Source: Nereocystis luetkeana
Lineage: Eukaryota; Sar; Phaeophyceae; Laminariales; Laminariaceae
Assembly: GCA_031213475.1 (NCBI GenBank)
Contig: JARUPZ010000004.1
Span: 4,783,169 to 4,847,168 of the forward strand
DNA length: 64,000 bases
Reading direction: 5' to 3'
Position 1 is the first letter of the stretch; the number at the start of each line of letters is the position of its first letter. Shown here piece after piece: positions 33,801 to 46,129 of the stretch. The translations under genes and the position numbers were made by a program. Under the pieces are notes generated by a model. It was not told where the DNA came from. It was given only the letters and a program-made list of their open reading frames with translations, and did not search any database.

Positions 33801-36800
33801 AACAGTAGAGTATCGTAGATAAGGAATATATAGAGGGAAGTAGACACGGAAGGTAGACAGACCTTGTGCATTATTGGTTGCCTTTCTTTGTTTCCGGTGA
33901 TTTCGTGTTTGAAGAATATTTTGAGTTATCAGCGTTGAAGCTCATGCTGCACGTTGTCTGATGGCAAGTATAATAATACTACTGTTAGTCTGACAAGAGT
34001 ACTGATAAAAATAATTACAAAATAACTTTGGGTAAGGTACGTACACGGTCATATACCCAGCTGATGGGGTTGTCTGCGCCGTGTTGCGTCTGTTTTTTTG
34101 TGAGCTCTTCACGAGAGGAACCTGAGCAAACCTGTACTACGCTCGCTATCGTACGTAGACTGGCGCCCGTTCAAAGTAATCACGATGTGCAACGTGGGAT
34201 TTGTCCCCCCGTTAGACACCAAGACCAACAACAAGATTACAATTATCGTTTTTACGTCGGTGTTAACCCTTTCAGAACCGCAGCCCCGTTTTGGGGACAA
34301 TCCACTCAAATTATGAGTAGCTTGTCCCCAAAACGGGATTGGGGTTCTAAAAGTCGGCAATCCGAACTCTCTCGGTTCTCGTTATTATAAAACTATTCAT
34401 AGTATGCATATTTGTCTGGGCCATGAGCCCCGGAACAACACCTGACACCAAATATATGTTTAAAGAGACTATTTAATTAGTTCTACAGCAGGCGTGCGTG
34501 AAAAGGTTTTCTGTTTAGTTTTTTTTTTCTTTTAGGGCGACGTCCATCATCATGCTAACCACTCTTGACGTTTTTTAGTGCTTTCGCTCTGCCATATTAC
34601 TGTGCTTTGAAACATCAGAGGAAACAGAAATACATCGAACGAGAACTCACAACCATACAGCAATCGGCGAATCGACAAGCAACCGACCCATGGTGCTGAT
34701 ATAACTCGGGTGTGTGCCCGACATGTAAACGCGAGGGGCGACATGGAGAGATATATATGCAAAGAAACAATACACGCACGGATGTATCATCTGATGGTAT
34801 GAGCATTATTTCCCCACGTGAGGCTTGCGAGTCGTGTAAAAGAAACAGGGGTGGGTGTGGCGTTTGCCGCTGAGCTGATTATTTGCAATCCTCTTTTTGG
34901 AACGTCCTCCAACAATTGAGTCTCATGTTTTCCGTAGGTGATTTTTTTTTCGTGAACCCACACACACATACATGTCTTAAGGTCCTCCCACAAGTGAGTA
35001 CTATGTTTCTTGTAGTTGGTTACCTTTGCGTGATCCTACACTGATGTAGTGACCGGTTTAACCCGCCTGGCATTCTCCGGGGCTTCCGTGGTATATGTAA
35101 ACTATTGTTGGGTTAGATTAGGCCTGCTGCCCCAACTGGCGGGCATACCGATGCTTCGTCGTTGTCTCTTTGTACTCTACATTGCGCACACTATTTGGGG
35201 ATAGTTTCTTTCACTATAGCGCTCAGTGCGTCTACCGTAGTATTAGCATACCGTGGCGTGCACGCCGCAAGAGGCGAGCGGCGAGAAGGTACAAAAGTCG
35301 ATGACTGCTCGTAGTCGCTTTTCTAACGTCAGCTTGAAGCAACTGGTGCCGCATGGGGGTTGATCGGTTCTCCTTTCGGGACACTTTCAAACGTGATCGC
35401 CCTAGTACGCCGCGGGGCACCTTGTTCCGTCTTCCAACCCTCCATCTTCAGCACATCCAAGTCACAACCACACTCACTCCCGCTCGCGATTGACTGACTG
35501 CTATACGAACTTCACCGTCTCATGTATATCATGTTGTCGCACGGCCTAACGCGCCTTGACGGTATACTGTTGCACGTCGTGAAGAAGGGCACTACGAATC
35601 GACAATACTGCCGTGGTGTGCACAAGTTTGTACGGTAACGGCCGCTTCAGTCTGCGACACATACATCTGAACGGTCACATCTGAACGGTCCGGCGTGGTT
35701 CACCGTTGTCTGCTTGGTGTTTGATAGGATGATATTTATTTACCGCGTTGTTACCGTGTGATTGGTCGTGAAAACACGTTGATGGACGGTGCTTTGTTTC
35801 CAAAGAAAACAAGAGTTGTGTACGGTTTATCTGTTCGGTTTTATATTGGTTGAGGCATTTACTCGCGGAACTCAACCAAACGGGGGACCGTAACAAGATT
35901 GGCGTCGCATACAAAATCGCACCGAGCTCCGCGGCGACGTATATTATCTCGAACGCGCTGAAGGAACCGCTGAAAACCGAACGAACTGTATTCGAGAGAG
36001 GGAAATATCCTGCTCGAACCGATCCGTGAGGCTCCCAGAAGAATCGAAACAAACAGCACAGCAAAGTATTTATACCTGTTCAGACACATTCATGTGGATA
36101 TATATGTGGAGGCCGATCAAAATAAGAGAAATCGCGGTTCTGATCTGATCGGACCGTTCAAGTTAGCCGTGGTTCTGCCTGGTTACCACCACAACAGCCT
36201 CCTTCAACACCGTAGTATCAACTCCTGGGATGAACGCAAAGTACACGGCAATTTTGTGAGATTTGTGCCTCAAGCACGTGCTAGGGACGGCGGTGCTTGT
36301 TATGTTCCTCATTGTGTTCCTTGTAGTACGTATATAACATACGTCATACTCTACACGGCTGGCGTGTAATCCGGTTTTCATACAACCTCACGTGCACGGT
36401 CCAGTGCTGCCGGGAAACTGCGGCTTCCCCGCAGTTAGTTATTGAATAACTGATCGTAGAAGAACCGAACGAACCGAGCTGTGGAATATTTGCGATTCAA
36501 CCGGGTCGGAAAGACTGACGCGTTGGAGTATAACCAGATCCTCATAACCTAGCAAAGAATCATGAGGGATACCTTCCGTACGAGCATATCGTGACAACCG
36601 ACATGAACGTAACCGAATCAACCGAAAGACTCCTTGGCCTCAAGCGTGCAGAGAAGTGGGGGGAAAGAATGACCGAACTGGGGGCGGCTTCGATGAGAAG
36701 GACCGGGCAAGGGCCGGGGGCGTCGAACCGCGATCAGGCCCGAGCAAATAAATGCACTCAATACCACTGAAGTTACAGTAGTATGTAAACCCATGGCTAA

Positions 36801-39800
36801 CCTAATGTTTTCCCGATATTTTTTTGCTGCACGTAAATACTTCTGAGTTTCTCCCCCAAACGCAACATGCTCAAAACTACGGTATGCCAAGACCTTAACA
36901 ACGGAGTAACAACAAAGGAGTCTACGACACGCGAGGTGTTCTGAATATTTGCTCCATGTGCCGCTGTAGAGCAGTGTTGCGTCTATCGTACAACACACCA
37001 TACAGCAGGCGCACTCACTGTCGTGCACGAGTACGAAGTAAACCCTCGAACGAATACATGAGCGAATTTTCGCGAACAGCGCGGGGAGAGCGCAGACGCC
37101 GAGCGATGCGTCTGTTGAACATCGCACGTCGGACATACAGATATACCATGATCAACGAATATATCATGGCCTAGATTATCTACCTCCGGATCTGTCGATG
37201 TGAGAGGTCGTGCAGGGTCTGCAGAAGAAAACTCCAATCCGAAAAAGGAGTGCTGGAGCATGCCGACTATACAGATTCCACCCTGCTACATGTACCTTTT
37301 AATAGATCGTACAAAGTCGAGAACAGATATATCTTCCGTTGAATATTTACATCATATCCTCCGAATCAATCATCTAACCGTCGTGTGAAACCTTCACCTT
37401 CGTATCGTGGGCCCGCCAGTTGTTTTAGAGAAAGTCGAGTCGGAAGAATGCATCCCGGGCGATGCTTTATCTCGCGTTTCCGTTTCGCTTGTGCGTTGAC
37501 GAGTTTGAACAGGCCAGTGAACGGCAGATCGATAAAACGGGCTCTTGCCGGAATTGGTTGGATGTATGTTATCCTGGTTGAATCCAGATAGCTGTTGAAA
37601 AAACAACGTACCAGCAGGTACCTGGCCCTGGTATGTATTGACACAGATGGACGAGACCAGTGTGGTAGTGTTCGGAACCGGGGCCTGACGCATACCGGGA
37701 CTGCAACGGTGCTACCACTGTATCAGAGTAGCCAGTTGACACATTTGGGGAGTGGTACTACAGCGGCGGCCGAACTATGCCCCAAAATCCACTTCGTATG
37801 GTGTTCGCAGCGAGTAAGCCGTTGAATCGCCCGAGCACTATACGCAAATGCCACCGTATTCTTGTGAAGGACGACCAGTGCCCACGACTATCCTTCTACC
37901 CGTCCAACCAAGACGCGCACATTTTTCCTCGGCCTCGTTGCACAGGATGTAGTGCCCGACTTCTTCGGTGACGAGTACTACGAAAAGGCTCGCAGCGCCC
38001 TCAAGCGCGTGGACGGAATGGCTCTACCCGAATTCCTGGGGGGGCGCGTCTTCAACATGCTGTTCCGCGAGGTGTTCGCGGACGAGCTCGAACTTCGCTC
38101 CCACGAAATGGTGGACGAAGTGAAGGAATACATGCAGTCCATCCTGCAAAAGCTGTTCGAGGACGCCTGCCGGGCTTACCCAGCCCTGCTGAACGACGTC
38201 AAGACCAGCCTTGTGGACGAGTTCTTGGAATTGAAAGCCGAGAAGGCGATGGAGGCGGTTTCCAACGTGGTGAATGCCGAACTGGGCTGGCTGTTCACGC
38301 AGGACCGCGCCCACACGACCTTGATCGCGAATGTTCGCGACATGGTACGCAAGGTGCGACAGAGCGAGACTGCTGCTACGGCGGTCGCCGAAGCCGGCGG
38401 ACGCCGGGTGCCCAAGAACGCGAGGGCCGTAGGCGAGGTGCCCGAGGCGTTCATCAAAACGATGGTCGCCAGCAAGGAGGCGCAGGACCAAGACATCCGC
38501 ATCCTTCAGGTTGGAGTACCACTTGCTTGCGTTCAACTGTACTACCGTGTTTTGTTTCAGCTTCATACTCACCAAACACACAGCACCTGGTACTGTTTCG
38601 CCCGCGAGAAAGACACTTAGGAAACCAAAGCATGAGGCTTACCTATTTTTCGATTCCCCGAGAGAAATTGGATGAGTACTCTGTTCTGAGCGATGACCGC
38701 TACCTAAATCCAATATACGTACTATTACGGGGGACCATAGTTAGCAGGACCTATGGTATACGTAAAAACCTACCAGGTATATGTTTTAACTATTTTTACT
38801 AACAATATTTGTTCCTGTTAACTATGGCCCCCCGTAACAGAACACGCTCAAGGTTGGGCGAGGGAGGTATCACAGTAAATAATCTCATGGGGTGTTTCTT
38901 GTTGGCAGGCGCTTGCCGTCCCGGGGTTGTTCAGCTCCGAGTTTATCAAGTAAGCCGATCTACGTTCGTCGCCTGGATTATGGACGTGCACGTCGTTTTG
39001 ACATGAAATAATAGGGATACCGGGTATTTATATCGTTCTCAGGAAGGTCCATCCCGCCCCCAACGGGTTCAGGCTTGAGGCCGAAAAGGAGTTAGATTAT
39101 GTTATGAAGGCTCAGATTGGGTAGGCGATTGAATAAACGTTTACCTGTAGCCCAACGGACTAAGACCTTCACGGTTGACGTCTATCGGCGGGACGTGGGT
39201 CGTAGGTCGCGCCGTCGAAATAGACGTCCACTACGAAGACGCTTTTATTTATTGTTAAGAGCATTGGACAAGGCACGCACGGCCCCATAAGAAATACCAA
39301 GGACCCCGCTCTTCTGAAGGGTGGTAAGAGTGTCATAAAGTTTAGATTGGGTAGTCGATCGGTCAACCTTCCACCAGTAGTAGCCTATTACGGTGGACCA
39401 TAGGTAATAGGACCAGGTATGTTTAGTAAAAATATTTGAATATATAGGCTTCATGGTGACCTTAGGTCCTACGAGTATTAACTATGGTCTCCCGTAATAG
39501 CGGACTGATATTATAACAACCACTTACACATACAGCACGTATGCGTGTGCGTCCTTTACTCCCGGACCGTACCTCCATCGTTTGCTGTTTTTGCCCCCTC
39601 ATGATAGTCGCGGTGCTGTTGAGTGGGGCTCATTTATTGCCGCCCACCGTCCGATTATGGTTACCACCCACGCCGCAAGAGTCACTACCACTCACTGTGC
39701 ACGCGGTCATATATATATATATCAATAATTTGAAACCCGCGTAGCCAGAGTTACCGGTCGAAGTCACTAATCCTGCTTTCTCTGACGTCTGATCGTGGGT

Positions 39801-40557
39801 ACGTCGCTTCCAAATAATATACCCTGTAAGACGCGTTCAACGATAGAGCTAGCACATTTTGGTCAACATTTGTTCTGGACGACGGGGTTCCCTAAAAATC
39901 GTCGGAAGGCCAATCTTGTTTCGAAATAATATGGCGTTTTCGTATACTTGGGTCGCGGGAATACCCATCGGGATGCAATTTAATTTTTGCTGACGTCAGT
40001 TTTCGGGTGAGGTATATGGAGCGGTTCCTTAGGTGGGGATCCTAAAATAAAGTAGGGTGAGCCTCCACGTAGAACGCCTCGTATCGTATAAAACGGAGGT
40101 ATTATTGTAGGGTGACCTAGAGTACGCGTTGGATGCGCTCAATAGCTGGTCTACATGCGTTATACGTAGCCGTGCTTTGTCGGGGGCTGGGAGCTGCTGT
40201 CTTCTTCGAAGACGCTAATGTCTGAGTGCGTGTGCCGTGAAATATGATTGCCAAGACCGTATCTTCCTCCGTCCGACCTTTCCCATTTATTTCCCTCAGG
40301 TGTCGATATTTGCATACACCGACGTAGTCTGCAGACGCGTCTCCGATGTGGTCCCCAAGCAGGTTCACCATTTTCTCGTGGACAGTCTGTGTGACGGGCT
40401 CGTGCGCTGGATGCTCGACAAAGCCTCAGGCACGGATCTCGAGGGCTGGTTCACGGAGAACACAAAGACCTTACGAAGGCGCAAGGATGTCGTCCGCAAA
40501 CTCTCCCAATTCAAGGAGGGGGTTAAGATACTGGAAGTCGCGCGCAGCAAGGGGTAG
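30836..40557 (+). CDS. Mx-like short dynamin GTPase (complete, 4 exons, second tandem copy)
   Basis: Exons 30836-31738, 32746-32997, 37946-38509 and 40300-40557 join in phase 0 at every junction with GT..AG introns and give 658 residues. Exon 1 is the GTPase domain: P-loop GAQSAGKS at residues 42-49, switch-I threonines 67-68, DLPG 144-147, TKVD 212-215 and VVNR 243-246. Exon 2 and exon 3 are the helical middle/stalk region (PEFLGGRVFNML is the usual LPGF-type motif). Exon 4 is the GTPase effector domain, ending in a basic helix and TAG. There is no PH domain and no proline-rich tail, so length and layout match Mx proteins and short dynamin-related proteins, which self-assemble on membranes or, in animals, on viral nucleoproteins. 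The start is the ATG in GTAAGATGGCT, the first before the GTPase domain. The exon 3 donor (GTTGGA) is weak. Intron 2 is 4.9 kb and holds a hairpin element; intron 3 holds two MITEs. An antiviral role is possible but is not shown by the sequence; organelle or vesicle fission is the alternative. Confidence 0.93.
34263..34354. mobile_element. Short hairpin element in dynamin intron 2
   Basis: Begins TTAACCCTTTCAGAACCGCA and ends with GGATTGGGGTTCTAAAAG. The inner arms CCCGTTTTGGGGACAA / TTGTCCCCAAAACGGG pair perfectly. The TTAA at the left end fits a piggyBac-like target site, but the right flank does not show an intact TTAA. Confidence 0.8.
38725..38837. mobile_element. MITE in dynamin intron 3 (copy B), counterpart of 4184-4296
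   Basis: Same element at the same site, so the insertion came before the tandem duplication. Confidence 0.85.
39388..39497. mobile_element. MITE in dynamin intron 3 (copy B), counterpart of 4847-4950
   Basis: Same site as in copy A, with 6 extra bases (CCTACGAGTATT versus CCTATT) in the right terminal region that arose after duplication. Confidence 0.85.
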
Positions 40558-40975
40558 GTACAGCAGTGTTCCGATTGGGACCTGAGCGATTCTCCCGCCT
40601 AGACCTCATCTCGATCGGTGGTGGGATCGTATCTACCTTCTCCTAGACAGTACAAAAAGGCCGGTATGGGTACGCGCTCTCTGTGTTATCCAGGCAGGGG
40701 TAAATTTTGGTATCCCACCCGAAAACGCTTAACGTATTTGGGGCCAACGTTCTGAGAAAATATTGCGACAGGAGAGATGATACGAACCAGTATAGTTTTG
40801 CTTAGCCATACGTGGCTCTGAGGCAACCCGGTAACGTTTGGGAAACTATTCCTGTAGTAGTAGAGGCACAGGGACAATGTGAAGTTGTTTCCTCCCTCCG
40901 GTGCAAGAGTAGCTGGCGGCTACAGATCGCCAAAAAAAAGTAATTACCGCGGACGGAACTGAACACCCAGCAGGT

Positions 40976-41190
40976 GGTGGGAGCAGCGGGTAATCATGCC
41001 CGAGGAGACCACTGGTCTCGGTGACGTAGCATGGAGGCGTCCAGCACAGCATTAATAGCGACTAATACAATATGGTTTCGGGTAGTTCAGCTGAACAACC
41101 AGAGAATGCCGCGAGGAGCGGGTAAGCATGCCCGAGGGATCGACGGCGTCCCAAAAACGTGACACGAGGTGGTCCAGCACAGCTGGATTC
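40976..41190. repeat. Imperfect 133-bp tandem repeat, copy B
   Basis: Counterpart of the array at 6429-6645, unchanged in structure. It lies downstream of the complete dynamin gene. Confidence 0.55.
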
Positions 41191-42897
41191 GTGATATACC
41201 AGGTAGGTATGCATTAGGGTTTCAGGTAGCTTCCTTACGAAGAGGCACTACGTTTTTCTCGGGAAGCGAAACCATACTGTTTTGTTGGGGGTTTTGCTTC
41301 GAAAACGAAGCTGACTTGGATGAGCAGGGCTTCTACCGTAATATATCTCGATAGGGCGAGGTAGCAGGTGAATACATGGGGTGGGCTGAATGGCGGGTTG
41401 TGTGTGCAGTCTTGAGCTTGTGGTCTGCGCTGTGTTTATCCCTGCTCCGGTCGGCGAGTGCATAATATAGTGTTGAGCTACAGTAGCTTCAACCTATATG
41501 CAACACAGGAGAGAGAGGGACATCAAAACGGGTTTTCGGACTTTTACTTTTTGCCTTCGAAACATCTTTCGCCTCTCCGCTACTGTAGAAGGGGTGCCGC
41601 TAGTTTGGGTTACATCTTCAACCGAGAATCAGGCAGGAGAACAGGAACTTCGAGTGTCGGAGATATGTGCGGTTTAGGTGGGTTGCGGACGTTTCGGGCT
41701 CGTGACCGAGAGGATGCTGCTATTTATTGTTGAGGTCCGGCAACCCTTGCCGTACGACCGACCTCGTTCTTGTTTTGTCTTCGCTTACGTGAACAGTCGT
41801 TGCAAGTGCCAGGTAAAATATCGCAGACTGTTCGTTATACATGTTGACTGGCCGTCTTTGCTAGCGTGAGCAGACTTGGTATACAGCATGGGAGTGTACG
41901 TATGCCGGCTGGTCGTCCTTGCTAGCGTTGGCAGGCGACCGTCGAGGTCTACTCTGCGCCTCGCGTCGCGAAGCTCCTGAAATATGTGTCTCGCGTTTAA
42001 TTTTGAAGATGTATGTGAGGCCGAGGGAGCAAAAAGGAAGTGCTATCGGATCCGCGCCAAGCAGCGAGATGTTATATATATGCGGCATTCGGGCTCTTGT
42101 CTCTGTGTTCGCCCGTGTTCGGTGCCGATGTTCGACACGCATGACATGCGATGCTTCCGGAATGCTCGAGACCATAACGTCTACCATGCGTCCCGGAATA
42201 TTAAGATCGTTTAACTAAAATATCAGTATATCGACCATCATTAAATTTGGGGGGAAAGTGGCACATATCGTTGGCTATACAATGTCTGAGGGTAACCGGA
42301 TGACTCCGAAACAAAGCAGCGGGAGGTTGCAGTAGCAGTGATCGTCGTCTCGGGATGTTCGCGTGCGCCGATGTTCTCTGCGCAATGCGTACGCTGCGTC
42401 GGGCGGCCGCAGCGTTTTTGCTTTGTTGGGTGCAGCCTGCCTCGCATATATATTATGTTGGGAGATTCTTGTATCAAGCAATATTTAACCTCTTGTGGGT
42501 GAGCGTCGTCTGACACGCCCATCATTCTTGTTGTTTGTCTTGTCCTTGTTTTTATTTTCCGTAGTCCCCGCTCGTCTATGGGCACATGCTACACTGCTTC
42601 CGTGCCTCGGGAAATAGCATACCCCAAGAGATTATCTTGCAAGCGTCACATGCATGCATTCTGCTGTACCATAACGCTGAACATGCATACTGCTGTCTCC
42701 GTCCACATGCCCTACCAGATGAAATTGGGGTTGTCTTGGCAGCCTTCATTTAGCCTCTTCCCTACTAGCCGATAGGGTTGAGTAGATACTGCAACCAAGA
42801 CCGGCCCAAGGTCGACCGCCCTCGTCACACTTGACAGCGGTCGGTGGTAAATAAGGCCCTGGCCTGTAAGGTTCGCTTCAGGAAGGAACCCACTTCA

Positions 42898-42987
42898 CCC
42901 TTATAGCACCGCACTCCCATGCATGGGGACAAAACACTCAAATTATGTGTAGCCTGTCCCCCAAACGGGACTGTGGTCATAAAAGGG
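42898..42987. mobile_element. Short hairpin element, CCCTTT..AAAGGG family (copy B)
   Basis: Counterpart of 8349-8438 in the second unit, identical as far as I can read. Confidence 0.75.
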
Positions 42988-43125
42988 TTATATGCTTGCA
43001 CTTGCCTCGAAGGCGACAGTATCGTGTCTAAACCCTACATCTTTCGACCAGACTCCCACTGAGTAAGCAATTTACGGGCTGTGCCATCGACAAGCGCTTG
43101 TACCACGCAGGAATAAATGCATAGT

Positions 43126-43133
43126 TGTATATA

Positions 43134-43170
<37 letters not shown>
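43126..43170. repeat. (TA)n run, copy B, expanded
   Basis: Counterpart of the run at 8577, about 15 bases longer, so it changed after the duplication. Confidence 0.9.
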
Positions 43171-43171
<1 letters not shown>

Positions 43172-43719
43172 CTTCGGAACATGGATTGGACATAGTGCGT
43201 ATTCCCTGTCTCCCAATTCACCCCCGTCGGGACCTCGAGAAAGCAGCCGAAGCATCAAAGACGTTTGTTTTTACCAACTGTCTACGAGCAGGGTGAGCGC
43301 CTATTAATAGCAGTACGGGTAGAAAAAAAGTCGCCCCGTGTCTTGCGACCCCCTTGCATCGATACTCGGGACACCAGTTCGCATCATCTCCCAATCACAT
43401 AGTGACGCTGCTTTGATCATCTACAACGTTCGTCAAATCTCCATTCTCCCCTCGGAAGTACATAGAGGGTTAAGGGAGTTCCGGCTAAATGAGGGTGCCC
43501 ATTTGTCGCAGCACAATCGGAACAGGGCGGTCGATCTTGCATGCCGTGTCCACACGCCGAGGGTACATGGAAAATCCTTATTCGGTGCCCCCGGGCGGCT
43601 TAACCTTGAGCTGCTCGAAAACGACTTGGACAAACGAATGTACCTTTCTTGTTTCCATGATCAACCTCCATTGCTGCCCTCCTGGTAGCGTGTGAGCGTG
43701 TTGCTGTCATTTGTTATTA

Positions 43720-43824
43720 TTACGGGGGACCATAGTTAACAGGACCGAATATTGTTAGTAAAAACGGTTGAGTATATAGGTTTTTATGTACACCATAGGA
43801 CCTATTAACTATGGTCCCCCGTAA
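43720..43824. mobile_element. MITE (copy B), counterpart of 9157-9261
   Basis: Same site and termini as in copy A, with two substitutions in the interior. Confidence 0.9.
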
Positions 43825-43826
43825 TA

Positions 43827-43927
43827 TTAGGGACCGTAGCTAATAGGGCAGAAGATTATTCGTAAAATATGTTAAATATACAGGTTTTAATGTAGACCAT
43901 AGGTCCTATTGACTATGGTCCCCCGTA
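43827..43927. mobile_element. Decayed MITE (copy B), counterpart of 9264-9365
   Basis: Same paired arrangement as in copy A. The right arm reads GACTATGGTCCCCCGTAG, closer to the family consensus than the copy A version. Confidence 0.75.
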
Positions 43928-44394
43928 GTAGTGGTGTCATTGTCCTTGATGTTCAGTATACCGGATCGCCGTTGTCTGTCGCCATGCAGCCAGAGCCACG
44001 ATGGGAACAAGTGGTATAGGATGGAAACAAAGTCAGCGGCCGCCATTCTTTGTTTGTCGGAGAGTATGTAACCCCCCCCTCTACTTTCCAGAAATTCTCG
44101 ATTAGTGAATGTCGTAGCGAGATTCGGAGGCGCTCTGTCAAAGTTTCTTTTTAAGTGTGCGTTTCTTTACAGAGTGGAACGATCTAGAACACTTCGCACG
44201 TGGCCTTCGAGTATTCGGGAGACAAGAATGCAGAGAATCTGGACGAAAAGGAAGCTGTTGCGCTAAATAATATATCTGAAAGGTCTACAAAACGTTTGGA
44301 CAGATGTGAAACTCTCGTCTGACGTAAAATCGATGATCTTTGACGAGCAGAGGAAATCTGAGCCGTATGAGCGATACCAATGGTGATATGCGCC

Positions 44395-44488
44395 GGGGGG
44401 GGGGGGGGGGGGGGGCGGGGGGGGGGGGGGGGCGGGGGGGGGGGGGGGGCGGGGGGGGGGGGGAGGCGGGGGGGGGGGGGGGGGGGGG
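44395..44488. repeat. Poly-G tract, copy B, expanded
   Basis: About 94 bases of G with occasional C or A, twice the length of the copy A tract. It lies next to the copy B unit end. Confidence 0.9.
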
Positions 44489-44551
44489 TGAAAGGGGACG
44501 ACACGTGCACCCACGACTCTTCTAGAAGGGCAATTATTAGGGGTAAACATA

Positions 44552-44663
44552 TTACGGGGGTCCATAGTTAACAGGACCAAATATTTTTAGTACAAATAGT
44601 TAAATATGTACCAGGTAGGTTTTTATGTGTTCATTTGGTCCTATTAACTATGGTCCCCCGTAA
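44552..44663. mobile_element. MITE spanning the right end of duplication copy B
   Basis: A complete 112-bp member, flanked by TA, with termini TTACGGGGGTCCATAGTTAA and CTATGGTCCCCCGTAA. Only its first six bases (TTACGG, 9935-9940) are present at the end of copy A, so the duplication breakpoint lies inside this element's left terminal repeat. Confidence 0.9.
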
Positions 44664-45118
44664 TAGCACGGTTTGAGAGTGGCCGGGTGGCCATGGATAT
44701 AGAAAGGTTATGGGTGCTCGATGGGTGAAGGCAAGTAGTCGACCCCTTTGACACCCCGCGGTAGCAATCATCGCAATGCCATCGTTTGGGTGTGTCAATC
44801 AATATTCTTCGAGCAGCGTGACCATCGTGGAGTACTTTATAGTATACGGGGGTGGGACAATTTTACGCCTGTGCCGTACGACTCCTTGCACTCAAACATT
44901 GCAACTCGGACACCAACCCGTATCATGCCCCAATGATACAGTGGTAGTAGTAATTAAAGCCGTTGCTGCACCCAGGAGGGCCCGGAACAGCATTTTATCG
45001 ACGCCAGCACGCAACAGAAGGTGAAAATATTAAGTAACTGGAGCGCTGTGATGACAGGACGATTCGCTACAAAAAAAACAAGCGCTTCAGTATCGGATCG
45101 CTTGGTGCTAGAGCCCCT
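44664..45118. other. Original right flank of the duplicated unit; no gene
   Basis: Single-copy-looking DNA between the junction MITE and the left LTR; it includes GAATATTC-type short repeats but nothing assignable. Confidence 0.5.
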
Positions 45119-45420
45119 GTTATGTTCAAGGTCGGGACACTCTGTATCTCTTGCAGGTACTCGTTCGGACTCACGTGTGTTGATTGCGTGGAGATAGAAG
45201 AATAGCAGTCTCCTTCCTTCCGCACACGGTGAGAGACTGGGAGCAAGGCTCGCGCCCCGCCGGGAACCCCCTGGTTTTTCAATCTGAGACAAGCCCCCCA
45301 AGTACTACAACTACGATCCCAATACCTGTACCCACAGGTAACTACCGGTATTTCTGCCAAAGTCGAGGAGCTACCACGACACTAGCCCACTCCGATGGGC
45401 CGCCTATCCAAGAAGATGGG
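45119..45420 (-). repeat. 3' LTR of the deleted element
   Basis: Shares with 47349-47690 the blocks GAGCAAGGCTCG, CCCCGCCGGGAA, CCCAAGTACT, ATCCCAATACCTGTACCCA and GGTATTTCTGC. The inner/outer boundary at 45119 is set by the shared ..CTTGAACATAACA end (minus strand). Confidence 0.6.
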
Positions 45421-45659
45421 AAGTTCATGGAAGCCCCGAATCCACGGAACTAAAGCATGATGCGACTCCACGAAACGCACTCCCACACTTCTAGGCCTCG
45501 AGGATACAGCGCGGCCAAGGTAAATCCAAAAAGAGAATAAAAAATAGAAGGTCCAGCCTTGAGGGGCGGGGATAAATCGTCCATGAAAGCCATCGCCACA
45601 CCACCCTCAAAGGGGGGTCGTAGCGAAAAGGTGTCGATGGAAAAGCGAAAGGTTAGTGC

Positions 45660-45960
45660 TTTGTAGTGAGATTGTCGCGTGCCCCAGTACGAGCAGACAG
45701 TTTTACCGAGATCACCCCCGGCTCCGGAGCGTTTGTAATCGGCCGGATGGAGGAGGAAAATAACACGGAATATGCCATAAACCACCTAAAGTCGGGCAAG
45801 ATAACTCCTAAAACGTGCACTGAGCCACAAATGAGTGGCCCGATCACGCAGACCAGCCCGGGCACTGAACGAGGGGGTCGGTACGACGACATACGCAACC
45901 GCCGCTCCCCAACCAGAAAACTCGGAAAATATCAAAACAGTAGGGAAAACAAACCCTAGG
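45660..45960 (-). repeat. Dispersed repeat E, copy inside the LTR element
   Basis: The reverse complement contains GGGCTGGTCTGCGTGATCGGG, TTTAGGAGTTATCTT and TATTCCGTGTTATTTTC, matching 50170-50530 in order. Confidence 0.7.
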
Positions 45961-46129
45961 AAAACAGCGAGGAAAAAAACAATCGAGTGCGCTATAGATG
46001 CGAAAAACAGCTATCCATGGATGCGCCTCCAGATTAATTTACGTTACGCTGGAACCCGCCAGGCAAACGCGCTAGCCGAGCGTGTTTGTAGACCACTATA
46101 ATGCTCGTACAGCCGTCGTCGTGAGTCAC

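Larger units (their letters stand above)
40558..43719. other. Intergenic DNA downstream of the complete dynamin gene
   Basis: Counterpart of 6011-9156. No supported gene. It holds the 133-bp repeat pair, the hairpin element and the expanded TA run listed separately. Confidence 0.6.
34551..44557. repeat. Right end of tandem-duplication unit, copy B
   Basis: This is the counterpart of 1-9940. If the event was a simple head-to-tail duplication, the whole unit of copy B is 9941-44557 (about 34.6 kb) and copy A extends about 24.6 kb to the left of the window. Right of 44557 the two copies differ: copy B runs on into a full MITE and unrelated flanking DNA, whereas copy A jumps to the gag-like sequence that starts the unit. 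Confidence 0.95.

Noticed and set aside
32998-37945. Extra dynamin exons inside the 4.9 kb intron 2
   Set aside because: Exon 2 and exon 3 join in phase and give a continuous stalk sequence with no gap against the family layout, so no further exon is needed.
1-44557. Reading the repeat as a 10 kb dispersed duplication with a 25 kb insertion between copies
   Set aside because: The constant offset and the single junction at 9940/9941 are explained more simply by a 34.6 kb tandem unit. The alternative cannot be fully excluded without the sequence left of the window.
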